Source: Corynebacterium faecale (GTDB taxonomy: Bacteria; Actinomycetota; Actinomycetes; Mycobacteriales; Mycobacteriaceae). Taken from it: a DNA stretch of 64,000 nt. Position numbers and translations under genes: made by a program. Within the stretch, counting starts at the first letter, position 1; the number at the start of each line of letters is the position of its first letter. The stretch spans positions 620,001-684,000 of the forward strand of contig NZ_CP047204.1 of the NCBI RefSeq assembly GCF_030408735.1, read 5' to 3'. The notes beneath the pieces are model-generated. The model ran no database searches. It was not told the DNA's origin and was given only the letters and a program-made list of their open reading frames with translations. Shown here piece after piece: positions 37,628 to 46,223 of the stretch.

Positions 37628-37638
37628 CGTCGATAAGC
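37628..37638 (+). repeat. CGTCGAYAAGC motif, copy 7
   Basis: CGTCGATAAGC, right outer arm of the same terminator, inverted relative to copy 6. Confidence 0.6.
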
Positions 37639-37645
37639 GTGTCTT

Positions 37646-38062
37646 TTAGTTGTCCAGCAGGATCGCCACGGACGCCGGATCTGCATCGGAGAGCATCTGG
37701 CGGCAGCGGTCATACTCATCGGTCTCGCCGATCAGCTGTGCAGCGCGCGCCAGGGACGCGATCGCGCGGAGGACACCCTGGTTGGGGGCGTGGTCGTAAG
37801 GGACAGGACCCCAGCCCTTCCATCCGTTGGCACGCAGACGGTCGAGGCTGCGGTGGTAACCTGTCCGGGCGAAGGCGTAGGCGGTGATCTTCTCTTCCTC
37901 TGTGGATGCCGAGGACAGGGCTGCCTCTGCGCGCACCGCCCACACGAGGGGGCTGTCGGGGTGCTGCAGAGCGGTGTCGGTCTGTGTCGGATCCGCGCCG
38001 GATGCGGGATCCTCCGGCAGGTTGACAGGTGGGGGCGCGAGCATATCGTTAATTTGAACCAT
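37646..38062 (-). CDS. DUF3151-family protein
   Basis: From the ATG at 38060-38062 the product is 138 residues, soluble and probably all helical. The block GWKGWGPVPYDHAPNQGVLRAIASLARAAQ near residue 80 is the hallmark of DUF3151, an actinobacterial family of unknown function. The start is chosen because TAGGAT ends 7 nt upstream, the leaderless pattern; the ATG at 38069-38071 overlaps that hexamer. It is divergent from the acyltransferase gene. Confidence 0.85.
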   Translation of the reverse strand: MVQINDMLAPPPVNLPEDPASGADPTQTDTALQHPDSPLVWAVRAEAALSSASTEEEKITAYAFARTGYHRSLDRLRANGWKGWGPVPYDHAPNQGVLRAIASLARAAQLIGETDEYDRCRQMLSDADPASVAILLDN

Positions 38063-38069
38063 GGCCCTC

Positions 38070-38075
38070 ATCCTA
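38070..38075 (-). promoter_or_regulatory. -10 hexamer TAGGAT of a leaderless promoter
   Basis: Read on the minus strand TAGGAT ends 7 nt before the DUF3151 ATG at 38062. Confidence 0.5.
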
Positions 38076-38137
38076 TCCATTTGATCGGATGTGGGAAGAT
38101 CAAGAAGTTGTAGATGCTCAAAGGAAGAGGTTGTGAA

Positions 38138-40249
38138 GTGAACAGGGATGTTGCCCGAAAGGCGGCCAGGCTGCCTCAGGTTCCCCGTTCCTCCTACCGT
38201 TTTGATCTGGATGGTCTGCGCGGCATCGCCATCGCCTTCGTGGTGATTTTCCACGTGTTTGTGGGCCGTGTATCCGGTGGCGTGGATGTATTCCTGCTGC
38301 TCTCTGGCTATTTCTTCCTTGGTTCCCAGTTGCGTTATGCCGACCGGAACAATGCCTCACTCAACCCCTGGTGGCCGTTCTGGCGCACGTTGCGGCGGCT
38401 CCTGCCTGCTCTGGTGCTTGTTCTCGGAGCCACCATGGCGGTGGTGCTGGCTTTTGTGCCCAGCCTGCAGCGACTTCATATCGCCAATCAGGTGGTGGCC
38501 AGTCTTTTCTATGTCCAGAACTGGGAGCTTGCGAGCCAGGGGGCTGACTACGGGGCGGCCTCCGCGGCGGTGAGTCCTTTCCAGCACCTGTGGTCGATGT
38601 CGGTGCAGGGGCAGTTCTACCTGTTCGCCATCGCACTGAGCATCGCGGTGGTGCTCATCCGGCGTTACCGCCCGGAGATCAGTGCCATGCGGATCGCCAC
38701 CCCGGTGCTGGCGGTACTCACCTCACTGTCCTTCTTCCTGGCACTATTGTGGTACTTCGTTGATCAGCCGATGAACTACTATTCCACCTTCACCAGGTTC
38801 TGGGAGCTGGGCCTGGGCGCGCTGTTCGTGCTGTACGCCCCGAAGGTGATCCTGTCGGCGAGAACACGCGAGATCTTCGGTTTCGTCGGTCTGTTCATGG
38901 TGCTGTCGACCGGCTTGATCCTGGATGGGGCCCAGACCTTCCCCGGCCCACCTGCGTTATATCCGCTGATCGGTGCCTGCCTGATCATCCTCGGGGATGG
39001 CCGGGTGTCGGTGTTCCTGTCCTCCAGGTTCATGCGGTGGCTCGGGGATATTGCCTACCCGCTCTATCTTTGGCACTGGCCCCTGCTCATCGTGGGCATG
39101 GCTTACTTTGAGCTCGATGAGGTGTCAGTCCTTTTCGGAACTGCCGTGATCGCCGTGTCGGTCGGGTTGGCGTGGCTGACCAATAAGTTTGTGGAGAAGC
39201 CTCTTCAGCAGCGGGGTAAACGCCCGGTATCCCGTGAATCGCGGGGTGCCGCGGCCATCAGTGGGCTGCGCAGTAACCCGGCTGCCCGCTGGCGTGCACT
39301 GGCCGGAGTGATGGTGACCGTGGTGGGACTATCCATGACCAGCACCCCGCAGATCCTGCATAACCGTGTGCTGGAATCCCAGGACACCAACCTGGATCCC
39401 CGAATCTACCCGGGTGCCCTGGCCTTCGCCGGCGTCGCCGTACCCGAGGCTGAACCCCAACCCGACCCTTATATTCTCGCCGACACTGTCTCACCGGCCT
39501 GGGCCAAGGGTTGCATGTCCGTGTTCGGTGAGGATCCACGGGAACTCGCCGTGGATCGATATGACCCGGAATTCTGCACCTTCGGTGACATAGCGGCCGA
39601 GCGGCAGGTGTATCTGGTGGGCGGTTCCCATGCGGAGCAATGGATGGCGCCCCTTGATGCCCTGGGCAAACAGCACGGATTCCGGGTGATCCCGCTGGTC
39701 CGTCAGTCCTGCCCGGCGTTCGTGGACGACCTCGACGGGATCTTCTCGGATGAATGCGCCCAGTTCAACGAGGAGATGCTCCGACGCCTCGCTGAGGTTC
39801 AGCCCGATCTGGTGATCTCCAATTCCACCCGCCCCCTCCTGGAGAAGGGCAGTGGTATTGATGAGGTGCCGGCCTCCTACCCGACCTTCTGGGACTTCCT
39901 CGGAGGGCTGAACATCCCGTTCCTGGGTCTGCGGGATAATCCGTGGTTCATCCGGGAGGGCGGTGCCCCGTGGATGGTGTCGCAGTGCTTCGATGAAGAA
40001 CAGGACCTGGTGGCCTGCGGACTGGACAGGGATGTCATCTATTCCCCGGAGGATCCGGCTGCGGCTGAACTCGCGGCGCGCCCCAACATGCTGGCGGTGG
40101 ATACCTCCAACTGGTTCTGTACCGATGATTTCTGCCCGCCGGTGATCGGCAATATCTATGTCTACCGCGACGGCAACCACATGTCCGATGACTATGCGCT
40201 GTCCCTGGCGCCGCTGCTCTGGGAGCAGATCAGGATCCTGCTGCGTTAA
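38138..40249 (+). CDS. Membrane acyltransferase with C-terminal SGNH domain (OafA/YrhL type)
   Basis: The product is 703 residues from the GTG at 38138, with AAGAGG about 7 bases upstream (ATG 38114 is an alternative). Residues 20-390 form an acyltransferase-3 domain with about ten membrane segments: FDLDGLRGIAIAFVVIFHVF with the catalytic-type His, GGVDVFLLLSGYFF, and LWSMSVQGQFYLF. Residues 470-700 are an extracytoplasmic SGNH-hydrolase-like domain with LVGGSHAEQWMAPL near 500 and DGNHMSDDYA near the end. Such fused proteins O-acylate cell-envelope polysaccharides or lipids. The acceptor is not known; corynebacterial arabinogalactan or trehalose lipids are plausible. Confidence 0.88.
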   Translation: MNRDVARKAARLPQVPRSSYRFDLDGLRGIAIAFVVIFHVFVGRVSGGVDVFLLLSGYFFLGSQLRYADRNNASLNPWWPFWRTLRRLLPALVLVLGATMAVVLAFVPSLQRLHIANQVVASLFYVQNWELASQGADYGAASAAVSPFQHLWSMSVQGQFYLFAIALSIAVVLIRRYRPEISAMRIATPVLAVLTSLSFFLALLWYFVDQPMNYYSTFTRFWELGLGALFVLYAPKVILSARTREIFGFVGLFMVLSTGLILDGAQTFPGPPALYPLIGACLIILGDGRVSVFLSSRFMRWLGDIAYPLYLWHWPLLIVGMAYFELDEVSVLFGTAVIAVSVGLAWLTNKFVEKPLQQRGKRPVSRESRGAAAISGLRSNPAARWRALAGVMVTVVGLSMTSTPQILHNRVLESQDTNLDPRIYPGALAFAGVAVPEAEPQPDPYILADTVSPAWAKGCMSVFGEDPRELAVDRYDPEFCTFGDIAAERQVYLVGGSHAEQWMAPLDALGKQHGFRVIPLVRQSCPAFVDDLDGIFSDECAQFNEEMLRRLAEVQPDLVISNSTRPLLEKGSGIDEVPASYPTFWDFLGGLNIPFLGLRDNPWFIREGGAPWMVSQCFDEEQDLVACGLDRDVIYSPEDPAAAELAARPNMLAVDTSNWFCTDDFCPPVIGNIYVYRDGNHMSDDYALSLAPLLWEQIRILLR

Positions 40250-40283
40250 GGGTTGATGTCAAGGGTTGATGTTAAGGATTGAT
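40248..40283. repeat. 13-bp tandem repeat at a gene 3' end
   Basis: Units AAGGGTTGATGTC (40248-40260), AAGGGTTGATGTT (40261-40273) and a partial AAGGATTGAT (40274-40283). The third unit is the 3' end of the minus-strand phosphodiesterase-like gene, including its stop, so the gene end appears duplicated. Confidence 0.7.
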
Positions 40284-41108
40284 AAGCACATCCGCCCAGA
40301 CCCCCACATGATCGGTTCCCGCCACCCGGAACGCACCTGAGGCACCACACGAGGCATCCCGGACCAGGATGTGATCAATCCGGATCACCGCCGCGAACGA
40401 CGGCCACGTCGGTGTCACGGGGCCACAACCCCGCAACCCGAGCGAACGCATCGTGGGGTGGAGAACACCTGCATTGAAATCCCCGGCCATGATCAGCGGG
40501 CCGGTTCTCTCAGCCACGCTGTTCAGCTGCTGAAAATCCGCACGCCAGAAGTCGGCCTGCCGCGCATTGACCGGCGCCACCGTGTGCACACCCACCACGG
40601 TCACACCCTGCTTCTCGACGACCGGCAGCTGGTGGAGTGAACCCTTCAGCTCCGGTCTCACCCTTGCTCCCTCCCGCATCAAGATTGCCACACCACGTCC
40701 GCCCGACTTGATCGGTGGGCCGCTGACGGTGAGATCAGAAGCCGAAGCCACGGCATCCGCCTCTGCCCGTGTGGTCTCGGCGAGGATGACCACATCGGGC
40801 CCGAGATCTGCGATGGTGGCGGACAGCTTGTCGGGATCCGTCCGCTGGTACTGGGTGTTCATCACCACCACCCGTGACGCCTCCGGCGGTGATTCCGGTG
40901 GGGTACGCAGGTGGGGTAACTCAATCAATCCCAGGACAGCCACCACCGCGATGATGCGTGTCCTCCACCCGGGCAGGATCAACAGCACCAGGATTACCAC
41001 GGCGATCCATGCGGTCGCCTGGAGCCCGATCATCAGTGGATGCACCAGGGGAATGACCGGTGTGAGCAACCAGAGCAGAGCAAGGGAAATCACGATTCCC
41101 CGGAGCAT
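40272..41108 (-). CDS. Membrane-anchored endonuclease/exonuclease/phosphatase-family protein
   Basis: The product is 278 residues. Two to three hydrophobic segments occupy residues 1-60, then an EEP (DNase I-like) domain follows: VVVMNTQYQRTDPDKL near 82, VVILAETTRAEA near 109 (metal Glu), PLIMAGDFNAGVLHP near 205 (catalytic Asp and Asn) and IDHILVRD with GTDHVGVWAD at the end (catalytic Asp-His). The catalytic domain probably faces outward. Family members hydrolyse phosphodiesters in DNA, lipids or sugars; the substrate is not known. Its ATG overlaps the maf stop by 1 base. Confidence 0.85.
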   Translation of the reverse strand: MLRGIVISLALLWLLTPVIPLVHPLMIGLQATAWIAVVILVLLILPGWRTRIIAVVAVLGLIELPHLRTPPESPPEASRVVVMNTQYQRTDPDKLSATIADLGPDVVILAETTRAEADAVASASDLTVSGPPIKSGGRGVAILMREGARVRPELKGSLHQLPVVEKQGVTVVGVHTVAPVNARQADFWRADFQQLNSVAERTGPLIMAGDFNAGVLHPTMRSLGLRGCGPVTPTWPSFAAVIRIDHILVRDASCGASGAFRVAGTDHVGVWADVLINP

Positions 41109-41701
41109 CAGCTGGCCCAGAAGTCGCTGGCGTTCAAGCCGAAGCTGTAGAGGGCCTTGCGGACAACGGGCAGTGACAACCCGATCACTGAGGAGGGATC
41201 CCCCTCAATGGAATCGATGAACCAGCCGCCGAGTGCCTCCAAGGTGAAGGCACCCGCGCACTGAAGGGGTTCGCCTGAGTGGGCATAGGCGGTGATGTCG
41301 GCATCGGAGGCGTCAGCGAAATGGATTCTGGTGCTCGATGCCTCCACGACCTGCTGGGTGCCGAGGAGAATTGCGTGTCCGGTGATCAGGTGTGCCGTCT
41401 GGCCCCGTTGCTGCCGCCACCGCTCGATCGTCGCCTCCGGGGTATGGGGTTTGCCCTGCAGCTCACCGTTGAGCAGGAGCATGGAATCACCGCCGATCAC
41501 CACGTCCTCCGGGAAGTCAGGTGCAATGGCGCGGGCCTTGGCTAACGCCAATTCGGTGACGATCTCCTCCGGGGTTGCCCCGGCAAGTGTCTGGATGATC
41601 GCATCCTCATCAACATGGGCCGGTTGGACACGTGGTTCCACACCAGCCTGGCGGAGGATCATGCGACGGGACGGGGACTGGGAGGCAAGGACGATCTGCA
41701 T
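41108..41701 (-). CDS. maf: Maf-like nucleotide pyrophosphatase
   Basis: The product is 197 residues of the Maf/HAM1-like family. MQIVLASQSPSRRMILRQAG at the N-terminus is the SxSPRR phosphate-binding motif, VIGGDSMLLLNGELQGKPH near residue 65 carries the catalytic Asp, and SVIGLSLPVVRKALYSFGL closes the fold. Maf proteins hydrolyse canonical and modified nucleoside triphosphates and can affect septation. TAGACT ends 8 nt before the ATG, suggesting leaderless expression. The next gene overlaps its stop by 1 base. Confidence 0.92.
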   Translation of the reverse strand: MQIVLASQSPSRRMILRQAGVEPRVQPAHVDEDAIIQTLAGATPEEIVTELALAKARAIAPDFPEDVVIGGDSMLLLNGELQGKPHTPEATIERWRQQRGQTAHLITGHAILLGTQQVVEASSTRIHFADASDADITAYAHSGEPLQCAGAFTLEALGGWFIDSIEGDPSSVIGLSLPVVRKALYSFGLNASDFWAS

Positions 41702-41709
41702 GGGATCCG

Positions 41710-41715
41710 AGTCTA
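41710..41715 (-). promoter_or_regulatory. -10 hexamer TAGACT of a leaderless promoter
   Basis: Read on the minus strand TAGACT ends 8 nt before the maf ATG at 41701. Confidence 0.5.
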
Positions 41716-41724
41716 GTAGGCAAG

Positions 41725-41761
41725 CACTAAGGCGCCGTGATCAGATCACGGCGCCTTAGTG
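41725..41761. terminator. Intrinsic hairpin between accE and maf
   Basis: A perfect 17-bp stem (41725-41741 with 41745-41761) with a 3-base loop, 14 bases after the accE stop. T tracts are weak on both sides. Confidence 0.75.
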
Positions 41762-41775
41762 GGAGAGACAAACCC

Positions 41776-42015
41776 CTAGAAGAAGCTCACGTTCTGGAAG
41801 GCGTTGGGGTTGTAGGTGGTGGGGCGCTGCAGACGCTCCTCCAGGCTTCCCCAACTGTTGCGATCCTTCTCGGCTGCGTCCTGGGATGCTGCCGCCGAAG
41901 AGGCCAGACCTGCAAACAGGACGGTCAGGGCAGCCACCTGGCTGGCATCCGGATTACCGGACAAAACCTGAAGAAATGGCTTCTGTGGTGCCTCAGTGGT
42001 GGTCTCTTCGGACAT
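41776..42015 (-). CDS. accE: Acyl-CoA carboxylase epsilon subunit
   Basis: The product is 79 residues, acidic at the N-terminus (MSEETTTEAPQKP), with LQVLSGNPDASQVAALTVLFAGL in the middle, the pattern of actinobacterial AccE/PccE subunits. The epsilon subunit binds carboxyltransferase and biotin subunits and is needed for activity in corynebacteria. It follows accD2 with 54 bases between; AAGGAG precedes the ATG by 4-5 bases. Short length and context agree with the family. Confidence 0.92.
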   Translation of the reverse strand: MSEETTTEAPQKPFLQVLSGNPDASQVAALTVLFAGLASSAAASQDAAEKDRNSWGSLEERLQRPTTYNPNAFQNVSFF

Positions 42016-42069
42016 GATTCTCCTTGTAGAAATTCGGGGTGGAACGTCTGCCTGCCAAAAGGGGGCAGA

Positions 42070-43683
42070 TTACAGCGGGATGTTACCGTGCTTCTTGGCC
42101 GGGACATTGACCACCTTGCGGTCAAGCAGTCGCAGACCTTCGATGATCTGACCACGGGTCTCTGATGGTGGGATGACGGCGTCGACGTAACCACGCTCAG
42201 CAGCCATGTACGGGTTGACCAGGGTCTCCTCGTACTCCTTTTCATACTGCTTCATCAGTGCGGCAACATCATCGCCAGCGGCGTGGGCCTTCTTGAGCTC
42301 GTTGCGGTAGATGAAGCCGACGGCGCCGGAGGCGCCCATGACGGCGATCTGTGCGGTCGGCCATGCGAAGACCAGGTCGGCGCCCATGTCCTTGGAACCC
42401 ATGACGCAGTAGGCGCCACCGTAGGACTTGCGGGTGATCACGGTGATCTTACCCACGGTTGCCTCAGCGTAGGCGTAGAGCAGCTTGGCGCCACGGCGGA
42501 TGATTCCGTCGAACTCCTGGTTGGTACCGGGCAGGAAGCCTGGGACGTCCACGAACTCGATGATCGGGATGTTGAAAGCATCGCAGGTGCGGATGAAGCG
42601 GGCAGCCTTCTCGGATGCCTTGATGTCCAGGCAGCCGGCGAACTGCATCGGCTGGTTCGCCACAATTCCGACGGCGCGACCCTCAACGCGGGCGAAGCCA
42701 CAGAGGATGTTCTCTGCGTAGGCTTCCTGGATCTCGAAGAACTCGGCGTCATCGACGATGCGGGTGATGACATCCTTCATGTCGTACGGCTGGTTCGGGG
42801 AATCCGGAATCAGGGTGTCCAGCTCGAGATCGGTCTCGGTGAGGTTCTCCTTGATGGATCCCACCATGATCTCGGCGTCCTCACGCGGGGTCTCCGCACG
42901 GTTGTTGGACGGCAGGTAGGACACGAGCTCGCGGGTCCAGTCCAGAGCATCGGAATCATCCGCAGCGGTGTAGTGGGAGGTACCGGACTGGGTCATGTGG
43001 GTGAATGCACCGCCCAGTTCCTCCTGGGTGACTTCTTCGCCGGTGACGGTCTTGATCACGTCTGGGCCGGTGATGAACATCTTGGAGGTCTTGTCCACCA
43101 TGATGATGAAGTCGGTCAGGGCAGGGGAGTACACGTGGCCACCGGCGCAGGCACCCATGATCAGGGAGATCTGTGGGATGACACCGGAAGCCTGGGTGTT
43201 GCGGTAGAAGATCTGTGAGTACAGGCCCAGGGAGACAACGCCCTCCTGGATACGTGCGCCGGCACCCTCGTTGATACCGATCAGTGGGACACCGGTCTTG
43301 ATGGCAAGGTCCATGATCTTGACGATCTTCTCGCCATAAACCTCACCAAGTGCACCGCCGAAGACGGCGCCGTCCTGTGAGAAGACGCAGACCTTACGGC
43401 CATCGATGGTTCCGTAACCGGTGACAACACCATCGGTGACCGGACGCTTGGCGTCCAGGCCGAAGTTTTTGGAGCGGTGGCGTGCGAGGGCGTCGACCTC
43501 GACGAAGGAGCCTTCATCAAGCAGGTATTCGATGCGCTCGCGGGCGGTCTTCTTGCCCGCCTGGTGAACCTTCTCTACTGAAGCCTGGCCCATGGGAGCC
43601 TGTGCCTCAGAAAGGCGTGCGCGGAGGTCAGCCAATTTACCGGCGGTGGTCGTGAGATCAGGTGCTGTCAATGCTGCAGTCAT
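42070..43683 (-). CDS. accD2: Acyl-CoA carboxylase carboxyltransferase beta subunit 2
   Basis: The product is 537 residues, the length of C. glutamicum DtsR2/AccD2. Both crotonase-like halves are present: the acyl-CoA site [20 protein letters not shown] and [17 protein letters not shown] in the N-terminal half, and the carboxybiotin site [29 protein letters not shown] and [17 protein letters not shown] in the C-terminal half. In C. glutamicum AccD2 works with AccD3, AccBC and AccE to carboxylate long-chain acyl-CoA for mycolate condensation; that role is transferred from the family. It is roughly 60 percent alike to AccD1 by eye, indicating paralogy. Confidence 0.95.
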   Translation of the reverse strand: MTAALTAPDLTTTAGKLADLRARLSEAQAPMGQASVEKVHQAGKKTARERIEYLLDEGSFVEVDALARHRSKNFGLDAKRPVTDGVVTGYGTIDGRKVCVFSQDGAVFGGALGEVYGEKIVKIMDLAIKTGVPLIGINEGAGARIQEGVVSLGLYSQIFYRNTQASGVIPQISLIMGACAGGHVYSPALTDFIIMVDKTSKMFITGPDVIKTVTGEEVTQEELGGAFTHMTQSGTSHYTAADDSDALDWTRELVSYLPSNNRAETPREDAEIMVGSIKENLTETDLELDTLIPDSPNQPYDMKDVITRIVDDAEFFEIQEAYAENILCGFARVEGRAVGIVANQPMQFAGCLDIKASEKAARFIRTCDAFNIPIIEFVDVPGFLPGTNQEFDGIIRRGAKLLYAYAEATVGKITVITRKSYGGAYCVMGSKDMGADLVFAWPTAQIAVMGASGAVGFIYRNELKKAHAAGDDVAALMKQYEKEYEETLVNPYMAAERGYVDAVIPPSETRGQIIEGLRLLDRKVVNVPAKKHGNIPL

Positions 43684-44045
43684 GGTTTCTTAGTCTAAAT
43701 CCTGGTGTGCGTTCGTGAGTAATGCTGGGACTTGTTCACGGAAATTTACGCCACAATGGGTGTGGTGTTATCGGTTACCCGATACCCCTGATGGAAAATA
43801 TTGTGGCGATGGATGAATGGACGACCGGTTGGGATATCGCTCGGTTAAGCGATTCTTACCCTTCGTTAACCGGAATGCTAGTTCACTAGCCACCGTATTT
43901 CCCACATTTCACCAGTCAGACTTCTCACTTTCCGCCATTTCCCCAGCTCACCACGGTGTGATCCGGTCCCCCCAGGGGATAGGGGGAGATGGGGGATACA
44001 TGTTCGTTGTCCGTACGTCGACAAGCACAGCGCGGGGAACATCGC
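43684..44045. other. Intergenic region upstream of accD2
   Basis: About 360 bases separate the accD2 start from the accD1 terminator. A 92-codon plus-strand frame here (43817-44095) has no ribosome binding site or protein-like pattern and is not accepted. One CGTCGACAAGC copy is at 44016-44026. The accD2 promoter probably lies in the AT-rich part at 43690-43800. Confidence 0.4.
44016..44026 (+). repeat. CGTCGAYAAGC motif, copy 8
   Basis: CGTCGACAAGC in the intergenic region between accD1 and accD2. Confidence 0.6.
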
Positions 44046-44084
44046 GAACGCCCGCCCCACACACACAACGTGGGACGGGCGTTC
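44046..44084 (-). terminator. Intrinsic hairpin after accD1
   Basis: A 15-bp stem with one mismatch (44046-44060 with 44070-44084), 16 bases beyond the accD1 stop. Confidence 0.75.
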
Positions 44085-44100
44085 GGTGTGTTTGACGCTG

Positions 44101-45732
44101 TTACAGCGGCATGTTGCCGTGCTTGCGCGCAGGGCGGGTGACGTTCTTGTGCTTGAGCAGTCGTAGATTGCGCGCGATCTGGCCGCGGGTCTCAGACGGG
44201 AGGATGACCGCGTCGATGAGGCCGCGCTCAGCCGCCAGGTAGGGGTTGAGCATGTGGTCTTCGTACTCGCGCTCGAAGGACTGTGCCAGGGCGACGGTGT
44301 CCAGTCCCTTGGCGTCAGCAGCCATGAGTTCCTTGCGGTAGATGAACTGGACCGCACCGGCTGCGCCCATGACGGCGATCTGTGCGGTGGGCCAGGCGAG
44401 GTTCACATCGGAACCCAGACCCTTGGAACCCATGACGCAGTAGGCGCCACCGTAGGCCTTGCGCATGGTCACGGTGATCTTCGGAACGGTTGCCTCGCCG
44501 TAGGCGTAGAGCAGCTTGGCGCCACGGCGCAGAATGCCGCCGTATTCCTGTCCGGCACCGGGGAGGAAGCCGGGGACGTCGACCAGCATGACGATCGGGA
44601 TGTTGAAAGCGTCGCAGGTGCGCACGAAGCGGGCGGCCTTCTCGGAGGAATCAATGTCCAGGCAGCCGGCGAACTGGGTGGGCTGGTTGGCGACGAAGCC
44701 CACGGACTGGCCCTCGATGCGCCCGAAGGCGATGACCACGTTCTCGGCGCGGTCAGCCTGGATCTCCAGGTACTCGCCGTCATCGGTCAGGCACTGGATG
44801 ACTTCGCGGACATCGTAGGGGACGGTTGCGGAATCGGGGATGATCTCATCGAGCTTGAGGTCATCGGCGGTGAGGTTCTCATCGATTCCGCCCTCCTCCT
44901 CGTCGAAATCCTCCATTGGTGCGAAGGAGCGGTTGTTCGACGGCAGGAAGGAAACCAAATCCTGGACCCACTCCAGGGCTTCCTCGTCGCTGGCAGCGGT
45001 GTAGTGGGAGTTGCCCGCGGTGACCATGTGGGTCGTTGCTCCGCCGAGCTCCTCCTGGGTGATCTCTTCGCCGGTGACAGTCTTGATCACGTCCGGGCCG
45101 GTGACGAACATTTTGGAAGTCTTGTCCACCATGACCACGAAGTCGGTCAGAGCCGGGCCGTAGGCGTTGCCGCCTGCACAGGCACCCATGATCACGGAGA
45201 TCTGAGGGATGACACCGGAGGCCTGGATGTTCTGATAGAAGGTCTGAGAGATGTAGTCGAGGGAGACCGCACCGTCCTGGATGCGGGCGCCGGCACCTTC
45301 GTAGAGTCCGATCAGTGGGCGACCGGTATCGATGGCCAGCTCCATGATCTTGATCATCTTCTCGCCATAAACCTCACCGAGGGCGCCACCGAAGACGGTG
45401 CCGTCCTGGGAGAAGATGCAGACCTCACGGCCGTCGATGGTGCCCCAGCCGGTGACGATGCCGTCGGTGGCCGGGCGTTTGGTGCCGAGTCCGAAGGCGG
45501 TGGTGCGGTGGCGGGCGAGCTGGTCGGTCTCGATGAAGGAACCCTCATCAAGCAGGAAGTCAAGGCGCTCACGGGCCGTGAGGCGGTTGGCCGCGTGGAC
45601 CTTCTCTACGGCCTTTTCGCCCATGGGGAAGTGGGCTTCCGCGCGACGGGCCTTGAGGTCGGCGATCTTGCCGGCGGTGGTGTTGATGTCTGGCAGGTTG
45701 GCGACGTCAATCAAAGGTGAGGAAATGGTCAT
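44101..45732 (-). CDS. accD1: Acyl-CoA carboxylase carboxyltransferase beta subunit 1
   Basis: The product is 543 residues starting [19 protein letters not shown], which I recognise as corynebacterial DtsR1/AccD1. Acyl-CoA and carboxybiotin sites appear as [65 protein letters not shown] and [18 protein letters not shown]. With AccBC and AccE it makes malonyl-CoA for fatty acid synthesis. It is separated from accD2 by a terminator and 417 bases, so the two beta subunits have independent promoters. A large acidic insertion (DFDEEEGG near residue 275) distinguishes it from AccD2. Confidence 0.96.
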   Translation of the reverse strand: MTISSPLIDVANLPDINTTAGKIADLKARRAEAHFPMGEKAVEKVHAANRLTARERLDFLLDEGSFIETDQLARHRTTAFGLGTKRPATDGIVTGWGTIDGREVCIFSQDGTVFGGALGEVYGEKMIKIMELAIDTGRPLIGLYEGAGARIQDGAVSLDYISQTFYQNIQASGVIPQISVIMGACAGGNAYGPALTDFVVMVDKTSKMFVTGPDVIKTVTGEEITQEELGGATTHMVTAGNSHYTAASDEEALEWVQDLVSFLPSNNRSFAPMEDFDEEEGGIDENLTADDLKLDEIIPDSATVPYDVREVIQCLTDDGEYLEIQADRAENVVIAFGRIEGQSVGFVANQPTQFAGCLDIDSSEKAARFVRTCDAFNIPIVMLVDVPGFLPGAGQEYGGILRRGAKLLYAYGEATVPKITVTMRKAYGGAYCVMGSKGLGSDVNLAWPTAQIAVMGAAGAVQFIYRKELMAADAKGLDTVALAQSFEREYEDHMLNPYLAAERGLIDAVILPSETRGQIARNLRLLKHKNVTRPARKHGNMPL

Positions 45733-46210
45733 GTTTTGGAATGGTAGCCGGATGCGGGGGTATCGTCCACAATCATTTCCTGGTGAATTAGGTCACAGTT
45801 AGCGTTCTCCCTGCTTATCGATAGTTTTTATCCCTGAAACTTTTTATCGCGTGTCGCGTGGATCACATGTCGTCGGCGGTTGCAGGCGGTGCTGGTGTGT
45901 ACTTTTCTGCGCCTCAAACCTCGCATGTGGGCAGGTGGGGGAGGGTTTTTCAAGCAGTGACCTGCCCCGATAAGGGGGAAACCTGTGTCGGGGGATACAT
46001 GTGGGCACCTCGGAGTTGCGCAACCGCCCGTGGTCGGTCGTGCAGACCTGCTGCTGCCCGTCACCGCCTGTGATGAGCGGGGATGCGCCGGGACACACTG
46101 CGGTCTCCTTCATGCAGGGCTCCTGCGCACGTCCTGCGCGCACCCCGCCCTCCACTGTCCTGCCCTCGCGGGCCCCATGCCAGTTATTGAACGCCGGTCA
46201 GTCAGGCGAC
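45733..46210. other. Divergent intergenic region between accD1 and birA
   Basis: About 480 bases without a convincing gene. Near accD1 there is an AT-rich stretch at 45812-45850 with two TTTTTATC repeats and the palindrome TATCGATA, a likely regulatory region for accD1. The right part is GC-rich and featureless. Confidence 0.4.
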
Positions 46211-46216
46211 TAGATT
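46211..46216 (+). promoter_or_regulatory. -10 hexamer TAGATT of a leaderless promoter
   Basis: TAGATT ends 7 nt before the birA ATG at 46224 and excludes the in-frame TTG at 46215, which overlaps it. Confidence 0.55.
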
Positions 46217-46223
46217 GGCCACC

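Larger units (their letters stand above)
37577..37638. terminator. Two-tier bidirectional terminator built on inverted CGTCGAYAAGC copies
   Basis: Inner perfect stem 37596-37609 with 37613-37626 (14 bp, 3-base loop). An outer stem pairs the motif copy at 37577-37587 with its inverted copy at 37628-37638 with one mismatch. T-rich sequence follows at 37641-37647. It separates the convergent ATP-grasp-like and DUF3151 genes. Confidence 0.85.

Noticed and set aside
43817..44095. 92-codon frame between accD1 and accD2
   Set aside because: No ribosome binding site or leaderless -10 at the right spacing, no protein-like pattern, and it runs into the accD1 terminator hairpin.
44254..45720. 488-codon plus-strand open frame opposite accD1
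   Set aside because: Mirror frame of accD1 with repetitive Gly/Asp/Val/His content and no recognisable domain.
43991..46004. GGGGGATACATGT found upstream of both accD2 and accD1
   Set aside because: A 13-base match between two places in 64 kb is expected by chance many times, and the flanking sequences do not align.
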